In this document: in pieces, positions 1 to 8,535 of the stretch
Layout of the letters: each line of letters starts with the position of its first letter
Position numbering within the stretch: the stretch's first letter is position 1
The notes under the pieces: generated by a model
Told to the model about the DNA's origin: nothing
The model's input: only the letters and a program-made list of their open reading frames with translations
Database searches by the model: none
Assembly: GCF_017877055.1 (NCBI RefSeq)
Contig: NZ_JAGIPG010000003.1
Location: 434,001-498,000 of the forward strand
Source: Neorhizobium galegae
GTDB taxonomy: Bacteria > Pseudomonadota > Alphaproteobacteria > Rhizobiales > Rhizobiaceae
Direction of reading: 5' to 3'
DNA length: 64,000 bases
Program-made: the position numbers and the translations under genes

Positions 1-364
1 TGGCGATGGCAATGGATGCGCCGAGCAGCGACGGCAGATAGAAGATGGCTCGGTAAAGGCCGATCGTCCGCAGGCCCTTGTCGAGCAGCATCGCGACGCC
101 GAGGGCCATGATCAGGCGTGCGGGCACAGCCAGGGCAACATAGGTAAACGTCACTTCCAGCGCTTTCCAGAAGCGCCGGTCCCGTGTGAACATGTATTCG
201 TAATTACCCCAGCCGATCCATCGGGGCGCGCTCACCATGTCATAGCGGGTGAAGGAAAGATAAAGCGACGCAAGAATCGGCCCCAGGGCGAGCAGGAAAA
301 ATCCGATCAGCCACGGAAGAAGAAATACATAGGCCGGTGCATTGCGGGCAAAAAAACGCTTCAT
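1..364 (-). CDS. Sugar ABC transporter permease, MalF/UgpA type (partial)
   Basis: The N-terminal 121 residues of an inner-membrane permease of a carbohydrate ABC importer; the rest lies beyond the window edge. The start (ATG complement at 362-364) reads MKRFFARNAPAYVFLLPWL, followed by a first membrane helix (FFLLALGPILASLYLSF) and the family-typical WIGWGNYEYMF region and a second helix. It lies downstream of the binding-protein gene at 437-1720 on the same strand, so it is probably the first permease of that operon. Family assignment is firm. The sugar is inferred from the neighbouring GH105 hydrolase as a pectin or rhamnogalacturonan oligosaccharide. Confidence 0.85.
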   Translation of the reverse strand, partial: MKRFFARNAPAYVFLLPWLIGFFLLALGPILASLYLSFTRYDMVSAPRWIGWGNYEYMFTRDRRFWKALEVTFTYVALAVPARLIMALGVAMLLDKGLRTIGLYRAIFYLPSLLGASIAIA

Positions 365-390
365 CGAAACGACCTTGTTGTCGGAAGAGA

Positions 391-418
391 GGCCCCGGCG
401 GCAGGTATCGCCGGGGCC
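391..418 (-). promoter_or_regulatory. Strong hairpin between binding-protein and permease genes
   Basis: A perfect 10-bp stem (GGCCCCGGCG, 391-400, pairing with 409-418) with an 8-base loop, 19 bases after the stop of the binding-protein gene and before the permease start. No T-run follows on the minus strand, so it is more likely an mRNA stabiliser or attenuator that keeps binding protein in excess over permease than a full terminator. Confidence 0.6.
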
Positions 419-436
419 TTGATATTCCCGCGCCGA

Positions 437-1720
437 TTACTGGGCGCGCTCGATGATCGACTGGGCGTCCTCGATGAAGGTGCCTGCGGCTTTCGCCACT
501 TCTACCTTGCCAAGCACGACATCGGTGCCGATGCGCATGAAGGCGTCTCGTACCTCACCGGCTCCCTTGGGGGCGGGCACCGGCAGCGGGCCGACCTTGC
601 TCTGAATTGCAGTGAAATAATCGACGGAGAGCTTCTCGACCTCCGTGAGCTTCGGGGCCAGCGCCGCGCGGATTTTGGGCGAACAAGGAATGCCGCGTTC
701 CAGACCGAGAATGCCGGTAATCTCAGGATCGTTGACCCAGGCATTCATATAGGCAATTGCGGCCTCGGTGTCCTTGGCGTCTCGGCTGAGAGACAGGAAC
801 ATCGAGGGCTTGATGAACTGGCCGGGCTGGCCGCCCGCCTTGTGGGGCACCATGGCAGCGCCGATCTTGTCTTTGGCCACAGCCTGGATGCCGACCAGCT
901 GGTTTGACCAGTAGTGGGACATGGCGGTGTCGCCGACGGCGATGCCGGATTCTGCAATCGGCGGATCGAGAATAACGGTCTTGTTCTTGTCGCGAACAAC
1001 TCCCGCCTTGCGCAGATCGGCCCACATCTGCCACCAACTCGTGACGTCGCCGGCTGTTGCCGTGACCTTGCCTTCGGGGCTGTAGAATTCCCGGCCGTTC
1101 TGGCGAACCCAGGATTCGAAGGTTTCGATCATCAGGGAGAGATCGTCCGACCCCTTCATCTTGCCCCCGGACTTGGCCGTAATCTTCTCGCAGACCTTGG
1201 CGAAGTCGTCCCAGGTCCAGTTGATCAGGTCGGTGTCGATGCCCGCTTCCTGGAAGGCGCGCGTATTGTGGACCATGACCTGGCTGTTGGAGCCGATGTT
1301 GAGGGCATAGAGCTTTCCATCGACCCTGCCGCCATCGAGGGGCCCTTTGTCGAAATCGGCGATCATCAGGCTCTTGCCGGCGAATTCGTCGAGAGGCTTC
1401 AGCGCCCCGCGATTGACGTATTCGAACAGGAACCGGTAATCCATCTGCACGAGGTCGGCCATGTTCCGGCCTGCGGTCTGGGTGGCCATCTTAGTCCAGT
1501 AGTCGCCCCAGCCGATCGTTTCGCCTGAGACCTTGATGCTGGCGTTCTTTTTCTGGAATGTGTCGATAACGGCAAAGGTGCGCTTGTCGCGCTCCGGATT
1601 GCCCCACCAGTAGTGCCGGATCGAACGATCGGCAGCAAACGCCGGCATGGCCGGAAGTGCAGAAGCGGCTGCCGCCGCACCCATGGTGCCCAATAATGCT
1701 CGTCTCGTCAGTTTGGTCAT
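437..1720 (-). CDS. Extracellular sugar-binding protein of ABC transporter (SBP family 1)
   Basis: A 427-residue periplasmic solute-binding protein, the usual length for the oligosaccharide-binding family. The N-terminus has a twin-arginine-like signal (TRRALLGTMGAAAAASALPAMPAFA) with an AFA cleavage site. Typical features follow: a WWGNPERD segment, then the Trp-rich hinge region WTWDDFAKVCEKI near residue 170. It is followed on the same strand by the permease and preceded by the GH105 hydrolase, so one leftward operon is likely. The ligand is inferred, not seen: an unsaturated pectin or rhamnogalacturonan disaccharide fits the hydrolase. The IclR gene further upstream is a likely regulator. 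Confidence 0.88.
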   Translation of the reverse strand: MTKLTRRALLGTMGAAAAASALPAMPAFAADRSIRHYWWGNPERDKRTFAVIDTFQKKNASIKVSGETIGWGDYWTKMATQTAGRNMADLVQMDYRFLFEYVNRGALKPLDEFAGKSLMIADFDKGPLDGGRVDGKLYALNIGSNSQVMVHNTRAFQEAGIDTDLINWTWDDFAKVCEKITAKSGGKMKGSDDLSLMIETFESWVRQNGREFYSPEGKVTATAGDVTSWWQMWADLRKAGVVRDKNKTVILDPPIAESGIAVGDTAMSHYWSNQLVGIQAVAKDKIGAAMVPHKAGGQPGQFIKPSMFLSLSRDAKDTEAAIAYMNAWVNDPEITGILGLERGIPCSPKIRAALAPKLTEVEKLSVDYFTAIQSKVGPLPVPAPKGAGEVRDAFMRIGTDVVLGKVEVAKAAGTFIEDAQSIIERAQ

Positions 1721-1841
1721 TTCGTCCTCCTCCTTCTGACCCGGAGCGCCTTGTCGGCACCGGATGCGTTGTGGTTGTTCTTGACTTCTTCATGCCGGCT
1801 CCTCCTGCCGGACACGCTCCATTCTTTCTCGGCGCGGCTGA

Positions 1842-2960
1842 TTAGATGAAGCCGCGCAGAAGCTCCGTCAGGCAGAGCATCGCCATCGCTTGCCCATAGG
1901 GCATGGATGTCAGCTTGATCTGCCGATAGAAATCGAGATCGCTGCCCATCGCCGTGCCGAAAGATACCTGCTGGAGCTCTCCCTCGGGGCTGATGTTGTC
2001 GATTACGCCTTTCATGGCCTGCTCTGCGGTTTCCAGATACTCGATGCCCAGATACCGCTTGCGTACGCCCTTCATCAGGCCATAGGCGAAGCCGGCGGTC
2101 GCCGAGGCTTCCAGATAACTCGACGGATCATCGATCAGTGTGTGCCAGAGGCCCGACGGATGCTGGTGCAGCTTCAGCGCGGCTGCCTGCCGGCCGAGCA
2201 GGGACACGAGATGGCGGCGGGCGGGATCGTTTTCGGCGAGATCCAGGAGCTCGATGAATTCGGGAATGGCGATCGTGATCCAGCTATTGCCGCGTGCCCA
2301 TCTGGCGCGGGCAAAGTTATGATTGCCGTCGAACGTCCAGCCGTGGAACCAGAGACCGGTTTGCGTGTCGCAGAGATATTGGGCGTGGACCAGGAACTGG
2401 TATTTCGCCTCTTCCACGAACTCCGGCCGTTTGAGCACGAGGCCGATTTTGGCAAGCGGCAGCACGCTCATCATCAGCGTGTCGTCCCACATCTGCTGGT
2501 CATTGACGTTGTTGTAGACGATATGCTGCAGCCCGCCTTCGCGGGTGCGCGGCATCTCGTGCATCACCCATTCGGCCCATGTTTCCAGGTAGGGCCTCCA
2601 TCGAGGATCCCCCGTGAGTTCATAGAGATGGGCAAGCGTCAGAAACGGTGCGACGGTGTTGATGTTCTTTGTGGGAGTTCCTTCAGCAAGCCGGGCTTCA
2701 AACCAATCGACGATGATCTCCATCACCTTCTGATTGCCGGTCAGCTGCCAATATTTGAGAAGGCCAAAAAGCGCCACGCCATGGGTCCATTCCCAGCCCG
2801 CCCAGCCTTTGGTGTCGATAACCCGGCCGTCGTCGAGGCGCAGCAGGAATTCGCCGGTGCGGTCCTCGATATGGACAAGGTTGTCGATCAGCCGATCGAT
2901 CAGACCGCACACGTCGCCGCGCTGGATCAGGTGTTGCTTTTGCCGCAGCAGCGGATGCAT
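1842..2960 (-). CDS. Glycoside hydrolase family 88/105, unsaturated rhamnogalacturonyl hydrolase-like
   Basis: A 372-residue (alpha/alpha)6-barrel hydrolase of the YteR/YesR kind, which removes the 4,5-unsaturated uronic acid left by pectate or rhamnogalacturonan lyases. Visible motifs are WEWTHGVALFGL, the MWDDTLMMSVLPLAK segment carrying the Asp pair expected at the active site, HGWTFDG, and the family signature WARGNSW. No signal peptide is seen, so it acts in the cytoplasm on imported disaccharides. The open frame runs further upstream (to 3035), but the sequence beginning MHPLLRQ matches the family N-terminus, so 2960 is chosen. It is the first gene of the leftward transporter operon. 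Confidence 0.85.
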   Translation of the reverse strand: MHPLLRQKQHLIQRGDVCGLIDRLIDNLVHIEDRTGEFLLRLDDGRVIDTKGWAGWEWTHGVALFGLLKYWQLTGNQKVMEIIVDWFEARLAEGTPTKNINTVAPFLTLAHLYELTGDPRWRPYLETWAEWVMHEMPRTREGGLQHIVYNNVNDQQMWDDTLMMSVLPLAKIGLVLKRPEFVEEAKYQFLVHAQYLCDTQTGLWFHGWTFDGNHNFARARWARGNSWITIAIPEFIELLDLAENDPARRHLVSLLGRQAAALKLHQHPSGLWHTLIDDPSSYLEASATAGFAYGLMKGVRKRYLGIEYLETAEQAMKGVIDNISPEGELQQVSFGTAMGSDLDFYRQIKLTSMPYGQAMAMLCLTELLRGFI

Positions 2961-2982
2961 GCCGGACGTCCTCCACAAATAT

Positions 2983-3003
2983 ATTCGGAATGTTGTTCCG
3001 GAT
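2983..3003. promoter_or_regulatory. Inverted repeat upstream of the GH105 gene, possible IclR operator
   Basis: ATTCGGAA, 5-base spacer, TTCCGGAT: 7 of 8 positions pair. It sits 23 bases upstream of the GH105 start in the intergenic region shared with the divergent iclR gene. The 5-base spacing is like other IclR-family sites in this window. The regulatory role is inferred. Confidence 0.4.
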
Positions 3004-3112
3004 TTTAGGAAATCACACTCCTTATGGCTTTTCAACCGTGTTTTTCAGTTGCAATGTGGTTCTCAGTCAACCTTCCAAATGTCCCATCTGTGATCTTGAC
3101 AGAGGTTTTTCT

Positions 3113-3131
3113 AAATTCCAGAATGGGATTT
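3113..3131. promoter_or_regulatory. Second inverted repeat, just upstream of the iclR gene
   Basis: AAATTCC, 5-base spacer AGAAT, GGGATTT: 6 of 7 positions pair. It ends 22 bases before the IclR start codon, a position suited to autoregulation. Confidence 0.35.
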
Positions 3132-3153
3132 CGAAAAAAGCAGAACAAGCGCT

Positions 3154-3948
3154 ATGTCCGAGTTGAACCAGAAAACCGAAAATGTCGCCGCCGTCCTCAA
3201 GGTCTTCGCCGTGATGGAGGCGTTGGTGGAGGGAAAGAAGGTGAGTCTCGCGGATCTCGCTCAACGGGCCATGACCTCGAAGACCACGGCACATCGGCTG
3301 CTGCAGACCATGGTTGAACTCGGCTATGTGGAGCAGGATGCGGAGACGGAAAAATACGGCCTGACGCTGAAACTTTTCAGCCTCGGCGCCCGCTCGCTGA
3401 CCGAACAGACGGACCTGCTGCGTGTGGCGGATCAAGCCATGGGAAAGCTCTCCCGGGTAACGGGCGAATCCGTCAATCTCGGTATTCTCGACGATCGCGA
3501 CCAGAAGGTGGTCTATATTCACAAATACGATTCCGCCTACAGCCTGTCGATGAAATCGACGCTCGGGCTACGTAATCCGCTGCACAGCACCTCGCTTGGG
3601 AAGGCGCTTCTTGCGTGGCGCGATGACGATGAGATCCGTGAGCGGATCAACAAGATGGAACTGACAAAGCTCGCCCCGCGCACCATCACCGATCCGCAGG
3701 AACTGTTTGAGCAACTGCATATAACCCGCAGTCGTGGCTTTGCTGAAGAGGTGGAAGAGAGCGAGGCGGGCGTGCGGTGCATGGCGACGCCGATCTTCAA
3801 TTATCTCGGAAAGCCGATCGCCGCGATGTCGATTTCTTTTCCGATGTTCCGCTTCGATGAAAGCCGGAAATCAGAATACGTCGAACTCCTGCGCATGGCA
3901 GGGCTCACCGCCTCGGCCGGACTCGGCTACCAGCCAGCAAAAAGCTGA
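3154..3948 (+). CDS. IclR-family transcriptional regulator (KdgR-like)
   Basis: 264 residues, standard for IclR regulators. An N-terminal winged helix-turn-helix (about residues 10-75; ADLAQRAMTSKTTAHRLLQTM is the recognition part) is followed by the effector domain. That domain has the family marks LGLRNPLHSTSLGKALLAW and the C-terminal EESEAGVRCMATPIFN, with the conserved Cys near residue 210. It is divergent from the GH105/transporter operon, with two candidate palindromes between them. KdgR-type IclR proteins respond to 2-keto-3-deoxygluconate. This fits the pectin context but is an inference. Confidence 0.88.
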   Translation: MSELNQKTENVAAVLKVFAVMEALVEGKKVSLADLAQRAMTSKTTAHRLLQTMVELGYVEQDAETEKYGLTLKLFSLGARSLTEQTDLLRVADQAMGKLSRVTGESVNLGILDDRDQKVVYIHKYDSAYSLSMKSTLGLRNPLHSTSLGKALLAWRDDDEIRERINKMELTKLAPRTITDPQELFEQLHITRSRGFAEEVEESEAGVRCMATPIFNYLGKPIAAMSISFPMFRFDESRKSEYVELLRMAGLTASAGLGYQPAKS

Positions 3949-4041
3949 CGCCTGACGGCTTCACCGATGTCCTGACGGATCCATGAAGGCACATGCTCCG
4001 CTTTTGTTGACGCGGATCGGACATTGCGGAAGCGAAGCGGC

Positions 4042-4803
4042 TCAAAGAGCCGACAGGATGCCGCCATCGACGTAGAGCACCTGACCGTTGACGAAATCCG
4101 ACGCCGGGGAGGCCAGAAAGATTGCTGCGCCGGAAAGTTCCTCCGGCTGGCCCCAACGAGCGGCGGGGGTGCGGTTCTTCACGAAGGTGTCGAAAGCCGG
4201 ATCGTCCATCAGCGCGCGGTTCATCTCGGTCGCGAAATAGCCCGGGCCTATGCCGTTGACCTGAATGTTGTGATGGGCAAGCTCCGTCGCCATGCCGCGG
4301 GTCAGCATCTTCAGCGCGCCTTTCATTGTCGTGTAGGGCACGACGGTCTTGCGGCCGACTTCGCTCATCAGCGAGCAGATGTTGATGATCTTGCCGCCAC
4401 CGCGTTCGATCATGCCAGGCAGCACCGCTTGCGAGGGAAGCACTGCGCCCATCACGTGGGTGTCGAACATCCGCCGCCAGGTCTCGGCACTGTGCTCCAG
4501 GAAGGGCGCGCGGATCTGAATGCCGGCATTGTTGACAAGGATATCGACCGCACCGATGCCGGCGAACGCGGCCTCGGTTTCGTCGGCCCTGGTTATGTCG
4601 CAGACCAACCCGGAGGCTTCGTACCCCTCCGTCGTCAATTGTTCTACTGCCGCGGAAAGCGTGGCCTCATCGCGCCCGTTCAGCGTGACTCGGGCTCCGG
4701 CGGAGGCGAGCCCGCGTGCCATGGCAAGGCCGAGGCCCCGGCTTGAACCGGTGAGGACGGCATGGCGCCCGCGCAGATCGAAAAGTGGATGTTGGATGTT
4801 CAT
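4042..4803 (-). CDS. kduD: SDR oxidoreductase, 2-deoxy-D-gluconate 3-dehydrogenase/gluconate 5-dehydrogenase-like
   Basis: A 253-residue classical short-chain dehydrogenase. The nucleotide site TGSSRGLGLAMA lies near residue 17, NNAG near 90, the catalytic Ser in NICSLMS and the YxxxK pair in PYTTMKGALK. The C-terminal FLASPASDFVNGQVLYVDGG is typical. It is closest to the KduD/Ga5DH group, which interconverts 5-keto-4-deoxyuronate-derived or keto-gluconate intermediates with NAD(P)H in the cytoplasm. It lies convergent to the iclR gene and beside the GH105 locus, supporting a role in unsaturated uronate use. The gene symbol is a family-level guess; gluconate 5-dehydrogenase (idnO) is the alternative. 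Confidence 0.7.
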   Translation of the reverse strand: MNIQHPLFDLRGRHAVLTGSSRGLGLAMARGLASAGARVTLNGRDEATLSAAVEQLTTEGYEASGLVCDITRADETEAAFAGIGAVDILVNNAGIQIRAPFLEHSAETWRRMFDTHVMGAVLPSQAVLPGMIERGGGKIINICSLMSEVGRKTVVPYTTMKGALKMLTRGMATELAHHNIQVNGIGPGYFATEMNRALMDDPAFDTFVKNRTPAARWGQPEELSGAAIFLASPASDFVNGQVLYVDGGILSAL

Positions 4804-5064
4804 CGAAATTTCTCCCGCATGGCCTGAATACCGGGAAAGGCATCCATAAATATCGTGACGAGGATCAAGGCGCCGGATCAGGCCGCGGCGATGCCGGCTG
4901 ACCAGGATCGTGAAGATTTATCCCCTATGACCCGGTGAGGTGGAGGTCGGATGGCATCCTTTGTCAAGAAGGAAGGCGTCGCCGTGGCGGGTCAGCGGGC
5001 TTTGCGGTGCGGAGCTTTACTATCCGCCCGCAGGCCTTATATACATGACACAAATTCTCATATT

Positions 5065-6036
5065 ATGAGGCCTTGCCTGCGCAAGCTTGTTGAGAGGCCT
5101 TTGCAGCAGGTAGATGATTCCAGTGGCAGATGGCGAAGGATACCGGCGTTGAGTTATTGGCATTCCATGACTTGGCATACGGAGGGGATAAGGGTTGTCG
5201 CTCCGGTCAAATGGCGTCGCTTCGACGGGTTGGTGAGTGTTTTCTGGGAAGCGGAAAGTCAGTCAGGCGCCACGGGCTATTATTTGGCGGACGACCCGCG
5301 CATCATGATTTTCTTCAACGACGTGTCGGCTCGAATCCGCATGTCGAATCGAGACGGCTCGCAGTACTACCGGCCGATGACCCGTGCGGTCTATGTTCCC
5401 GCCGGTGTTCCCATGTGGACCAGCAGCGAAACCAAACACCGCTTTTCACACCTCAACCTGCACATCCACAAGGATCGGTTGCTCCGGTTCCTGTCGCCCT
5501 CGGTTGGGACCTCCGCCGCTCTGGCCGCGGTGCGCCGGCCGGTGGAGCTTCAGGATGTCGGCGCCATCGAGACGCTGGCGGGTTTGCTGGTCGATGAAAT
5601 ATCAAATCCGTCAAAGCACGCCGTTTATGCCGAAAGTCTTGTGGGCAGCATCGTCGCCGGTCTTCTCGACATCCCCGACCATGAAACCGAAAAAAACAAT
5701 GGCAGGCTGACCCAGGCGCAGATGAACAAGCTGGTGTCACATATCGACGGCTTGAGCGACTGCCGCCTGACGGTTGCCGAAATGGCGGCGACCGTTGGCC
5801 TGTCGGAAAGCTGGTTTGCCAATGTCTTCAAGCAAACCACGGGTAAAACGCCGCTGCAATGGCAACTGGCAAGGCGCATCGACCTGGCGAAAAGGCTGCT
5901 CGTTGAAAGCGATCTGGCCGTTGCGGAAATCGCGGCCCAGCTGGGCTTCACCGACCAGGCACATTTGACGAAGGCGTTCAGGCAGATTGCCGGCGATACG
6001 CCTGCCGCCTGGCGCCGGATACGGCAAACCCATTAG
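5065..6036 (+). CDS. AraC-family transcriptional regulator of the siderophore locus
   Basis: About 323 residues. The C-terminal third carries two helix-turn-helix units: LTVAEMAATVGLSESWFANVFKQ, then LAVAEIAAQLGFTDQAHLTKAFRQIAGDTPAAWR, the AraC/XylS signature. The N-terminal half is an unassigned ligand or dimerisation domain. The frame is open from 4951, but the ATG at 5065 gives a more typical N-terminus; an internal start is also possible. It is convergent with the TonB receptor gene. Regulators of this type often activate siderophore receptor genes when they bind the cognate ferric siderophore, which is the inferred role here. Confidence 0.75.
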   Translation: MRPCLRKLVERPLQQVDDSSGRWRRIPALSYWHSMTWHTEGIRVVAPVKWRRFDGLVSVFWEAESQSGATGYYLADDPRIMIFFNDVSARIRMSNRDGSQYYRPMTRAVYVPAGVPMWTSSETKHRFSHLNLHIHKDRLLRFLSPSVGTSAALAAVRRPVELQDVGAIETLAGLLVDEISNPSKHAVYAESLVGSIVAGLLDIPDHETEKNNGRLTQAQMNKLVSHIDGLSDCRLTVAEMAATVGLSESWFANVFKQTTGKTPLQWQLARRIDLAKRLLVESDLAVAEIAAQLGFTDQAHLTKAFRQIAGDTPAAWRRIRQTH

Positions 6037-6052
6037 GCCAGTAAATTGCCCC

Positions 6053-6072
6053 GCCCGGCATGGTTGCCGGGC
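6053..6072. terminator. Hairpin between convergent AraC and TonB-receptor genes
   Basis: Perfect 8-bp stem GCCCGGCA / TGCCGGGC with a TGGT loop, between the two convergent stop codons. No T-run on either side, so it is a likely but not textbook bidirectional terminator. Confidence 0.55.
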
Positions 6073-6084
6073 AGGACGGGTATC

Positions 6085-8226
6085 TCACCAGGTCTGACGC
6101 AGCGTCGCATAGATTGCGCGGCCGGGATTGTAATAATACGCTCCCCCGTCGTCATTGGCGATATGCTTCTCGTCAAACAGATTGCTGGCGTTGAGCTGGA
6201 ATGTCGTGTTCTCCTGGATCTTGTAGGTGAAGGCGGCATCGAAGACGACGGCACCGTCCGACTTCCGGGTATTTGCGTTGTCGAAGTAATACGAACCCGT
6301 GTAGCGGGCACCGACACCGAAGGTCATATCGCCGCGGCTTCCGTTGCCTTCTATCGTATAGGTACCCCACACCGAAGCGAGATGCTCCGGAACCTGCGCG
6401 AAGCGTTTGCCATCATACGTGCCACCGTTCTCGACGATCTTTGAGTCGATATAGGAATAGGATGCGATGAGGTTGATATTGTTCGTCACCTCCGCTTTGG
6501 CCTCGAGGTCGATGCCGCGATGCCGGATCTTGTCGACCGTCGCGGGCAGGTACGTTGGAGCTTCGTAGGTGGTGATGTTCTCCATGGTCAGGTCGTAGAT
6601 GGAAGCGGTGAACAAGGCGGGGAAGGCGTCCGGCCGATATTTGATCCCGGCTTCGTATTGCTTGCCCACCGTAGGCTCGGTACCCGCGCTCGGCGGCGCG
6701 ACAGATTCGGCATAGCTGACATAGGCCGCGAGTTCGTCCGTGAGCTTATAGCTCAGACCGAAGCGCTTCGTGAGTTCGCTGAAATCGCCTGTCGATGCGG
6801 AACCTGTAAGCTGGTTCGTTTCCTTGAGGTCAAGCCAATCGTTGCGCAGGCCGATGCTTGCCGTCAGCTTGTCGAAAAAGGTCAGATCCTGCTGCAGATA
6901 GATCGCTTTGGTCTTTTGGTCGCTTGCTACGCTGCTATAAGGCGACAGCGATACGGGTCCGCCCGAATAGACCGGATTTTGCCAGTTTATGGCCGATGCG
7001 GCGGTATAGAAGCTGTCATTCTTCGACTCGAACTTGTTATATTCGACGCCGAGCAGCGTACGGCTTTCCACGTTGTTGAAATTCGTCTCATAGAGCAGAT
7101 GCGCATCGATGATGAACTGCTCGGAGGACTTGTCGCTGCCGAAGTAATTGCGGTCGACCATACCCGTGGGATCGTCGGCACCCAGCGCGTCGTAAATGTA
7201 GACGTAACCGAATCCGGTGTCGGACTTGCTGTAGCGCGCGCTGGAATTGAAGGTCAGGCCATTCCCGAAATCGTGGTCGAGCATGACACTGTACGTGTTC
7301 CTGTTCGTCGTATCGTAGTTATAGTCCGGCTCGCCGAAGAAGCGATCCCTGTCCAAATCCGTACCCCGCGGATGGCCGCCGCCGCTGGGTGTCCCGTCTT
7401 TGTCCAAGTGATCGAAGACGAATGTGAGGCTCGTGGCCGCCGTGGGGCGCCAGGTCAGGCCGCCCATGATGAAGTTTTCGTCGTCCTGCGAATAGTCGTA
7501 TTCGGCGTCCGACCGCTGCAACTTGCCAGTCAGGCGGTATGAGAGGGTGTCATCCTCGGTGATGTTGTCGCCGAAGTCGAACCCGGCCTCCTTATGATTG
7601 AACGAACCGCCGGTGCCGTAAATCTCGCCGAAACGTTCGCTCTTCGGCCGCTTGGTGACATAGTTGACCGAGCCGCCAGGATCGGAAACCCCGAAGCCCG
7701 TGGAGTTGGCGCCTTTCAACACCTCAATGCGCTCGAGGGCATAGGGCTCTTCCCGGATCCCGCTCCAGGTTCGGCCGATGACCAGTCCGTCGCGGTACGT
7801 AAAGGGAGTGAAACCCCGGATCTTGAAATAGTCGTAACGGTCGTCCGAACCGTAATAGTCCGTGACCACGCCAGCGGTATATTGCACGATCTGCTCAATG
7901 CTGTCCGCGCCGCGCTCCCGAACTTCCTTGGACGTGATGACAGAGACCGAAGCGGGCGTTTCCAGAATATCCGCCGGCATCTTGCCAACACCGGTCGTCT
8001 TCGTCGCGACGATCGACTTCGAATCATTGTCGGTATCGAGGCCGGCGCCGCTGCCCTGAATGACGATCGGTTCGAGCGTCGTGTCGGCATTCGGATTTTC
8101 CTGGCCAAGCACTACGGTCGGTGTCAAGGCGACAAGCGCCGTGCAACCCAGAAGGACCGCATTCCGATAGCGGATAAGGGCCTGTCTCGAGCGACCGCGT
8201 GTTCTTTCGTTGTCCATAATATTCAC
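6085..8226 (-). CDS. TonB-dependent siderophore receptor (FhuA/FoxA type)
   Basis: A 713-residue outer-membrane receptor. A signal peptide (AVLLGCTALVALTPTVVLG) precedes a TonB-box-like segment (LEPIVIQG), the plug domain (TPASVSVITSKEV, then VLKGANSTGFGVSDPGG) and a 22-strand barrel ending in aromatic Trp (IYATLRQTW), the insertion signal. TGVGKMPADILETPASVSV is typical of ferrichrome- and hydroxamate-type receptors. It sits alone on the minus strand, back to back with the siderophore ABC operon across a 309-base region, so the two units are probably co-induced by low iron. The ligand is not determinable here. An alternative start three codons in (8217) is possible. Confidence 0.9.
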   Translation of the reverse strand: MNIMDNERTRGRSRQALIRYRNAVLLGCTALVALTPTVVLGQENPNADTTLEPIVIQGSGAGLDTDNDSKSIVATKTTGVGKMPADILETPASVSVITSKEVRERGADSIEQIVQYTAGVVTDYYGSDDRYDYFKIRGFTPFTYRDGLVIGRTWSGIREEPYALERIEVLKGANSTGFGVSDPGGSVNYVTKRPKSERFGEIYGTGGSFNHKEAGFDFGDNITEDDTLSYRLTGKLQRSDAEYDYSQDDENFIMGGLTWRPTAATSLTFVFDHLDKDGTPSGGGHPRGTDLDRDRFFGEPDYNYDTTNRNTYSVMLDHDFGNGLTFNSSARYSKSDTGFGYVYIYDALGADDPTGMVDRNYFGSDKSSEQFIIDAHLLYETNFNNVESRTLLGVEYNKFESKNDSFYTAASAINWQNPVYSGGPVSLSPYSSVASDQKTKAIYLQQDLTFFDKLTASIGLRNDWLDLKETNQLTGSASTGDFSELTKRFGLSYKLTDELAAYVSYAESVAPPSAGTEPTVGKQYEAGIKYRPDAFPALFTASIYDLTMENITTYEAPTYLPATVDKIRHRGIDLEAKAEVTNNINLIASYSYIDSKIVENGGTYDGKRFAQVPEHLASVWGTYTIEGNGSRGDMTFGVGARYTGSYYFDNANTRKSDGAVVFDAAFTYKIQENTTFQLNASNLFDEKHIANDDGGAYYYNPGRAIYATLRQTW

Positions 8227-8535
8227 GTTCCAGAAGTTGATTCGGCGAGAGATCGCCGAGACTGATGCCAGGTCTGGGGAAGCATCCCGAACGACATCCT
8301 GACAACCCGCCCGCGAGGAGATTTCTCCCGGTTATGGCGGCCGCAATGGCTTGGTCTGATATGCCCCCGGGGACGGCTATTAACTTGAGCAGGTTTGTCT
8401 AGTATTGTAAATTCTCGCCGCTTTGTAGGATCCCACGGAAATCTCAGCCCTCCTGTCGATCGGGACTTGTAGGGCGGTTGACGCGGCTCTCTTAACCTGA
8501 AAATGGAAGTCCACTTAAGTCTGCGGAGTTTGACG
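8227..8535. other. Divergent intergenic region of the siderophore locus
   Basis: Carries the promoters of the TonB receptor (leftward) and the uptake operon (rightward). I looked for Fur/RirA-type palindromes and saw none convincing. No ORF with coding character is apparent. Confidence 0.5.

Noticed and set aside
6520..7542. 340-codon open frame opposite the TonB receptor
   Set aside because: Receptor signal peptide, plug and terminal Trp are intact on the minus strand; the opposite frame shows no domain.
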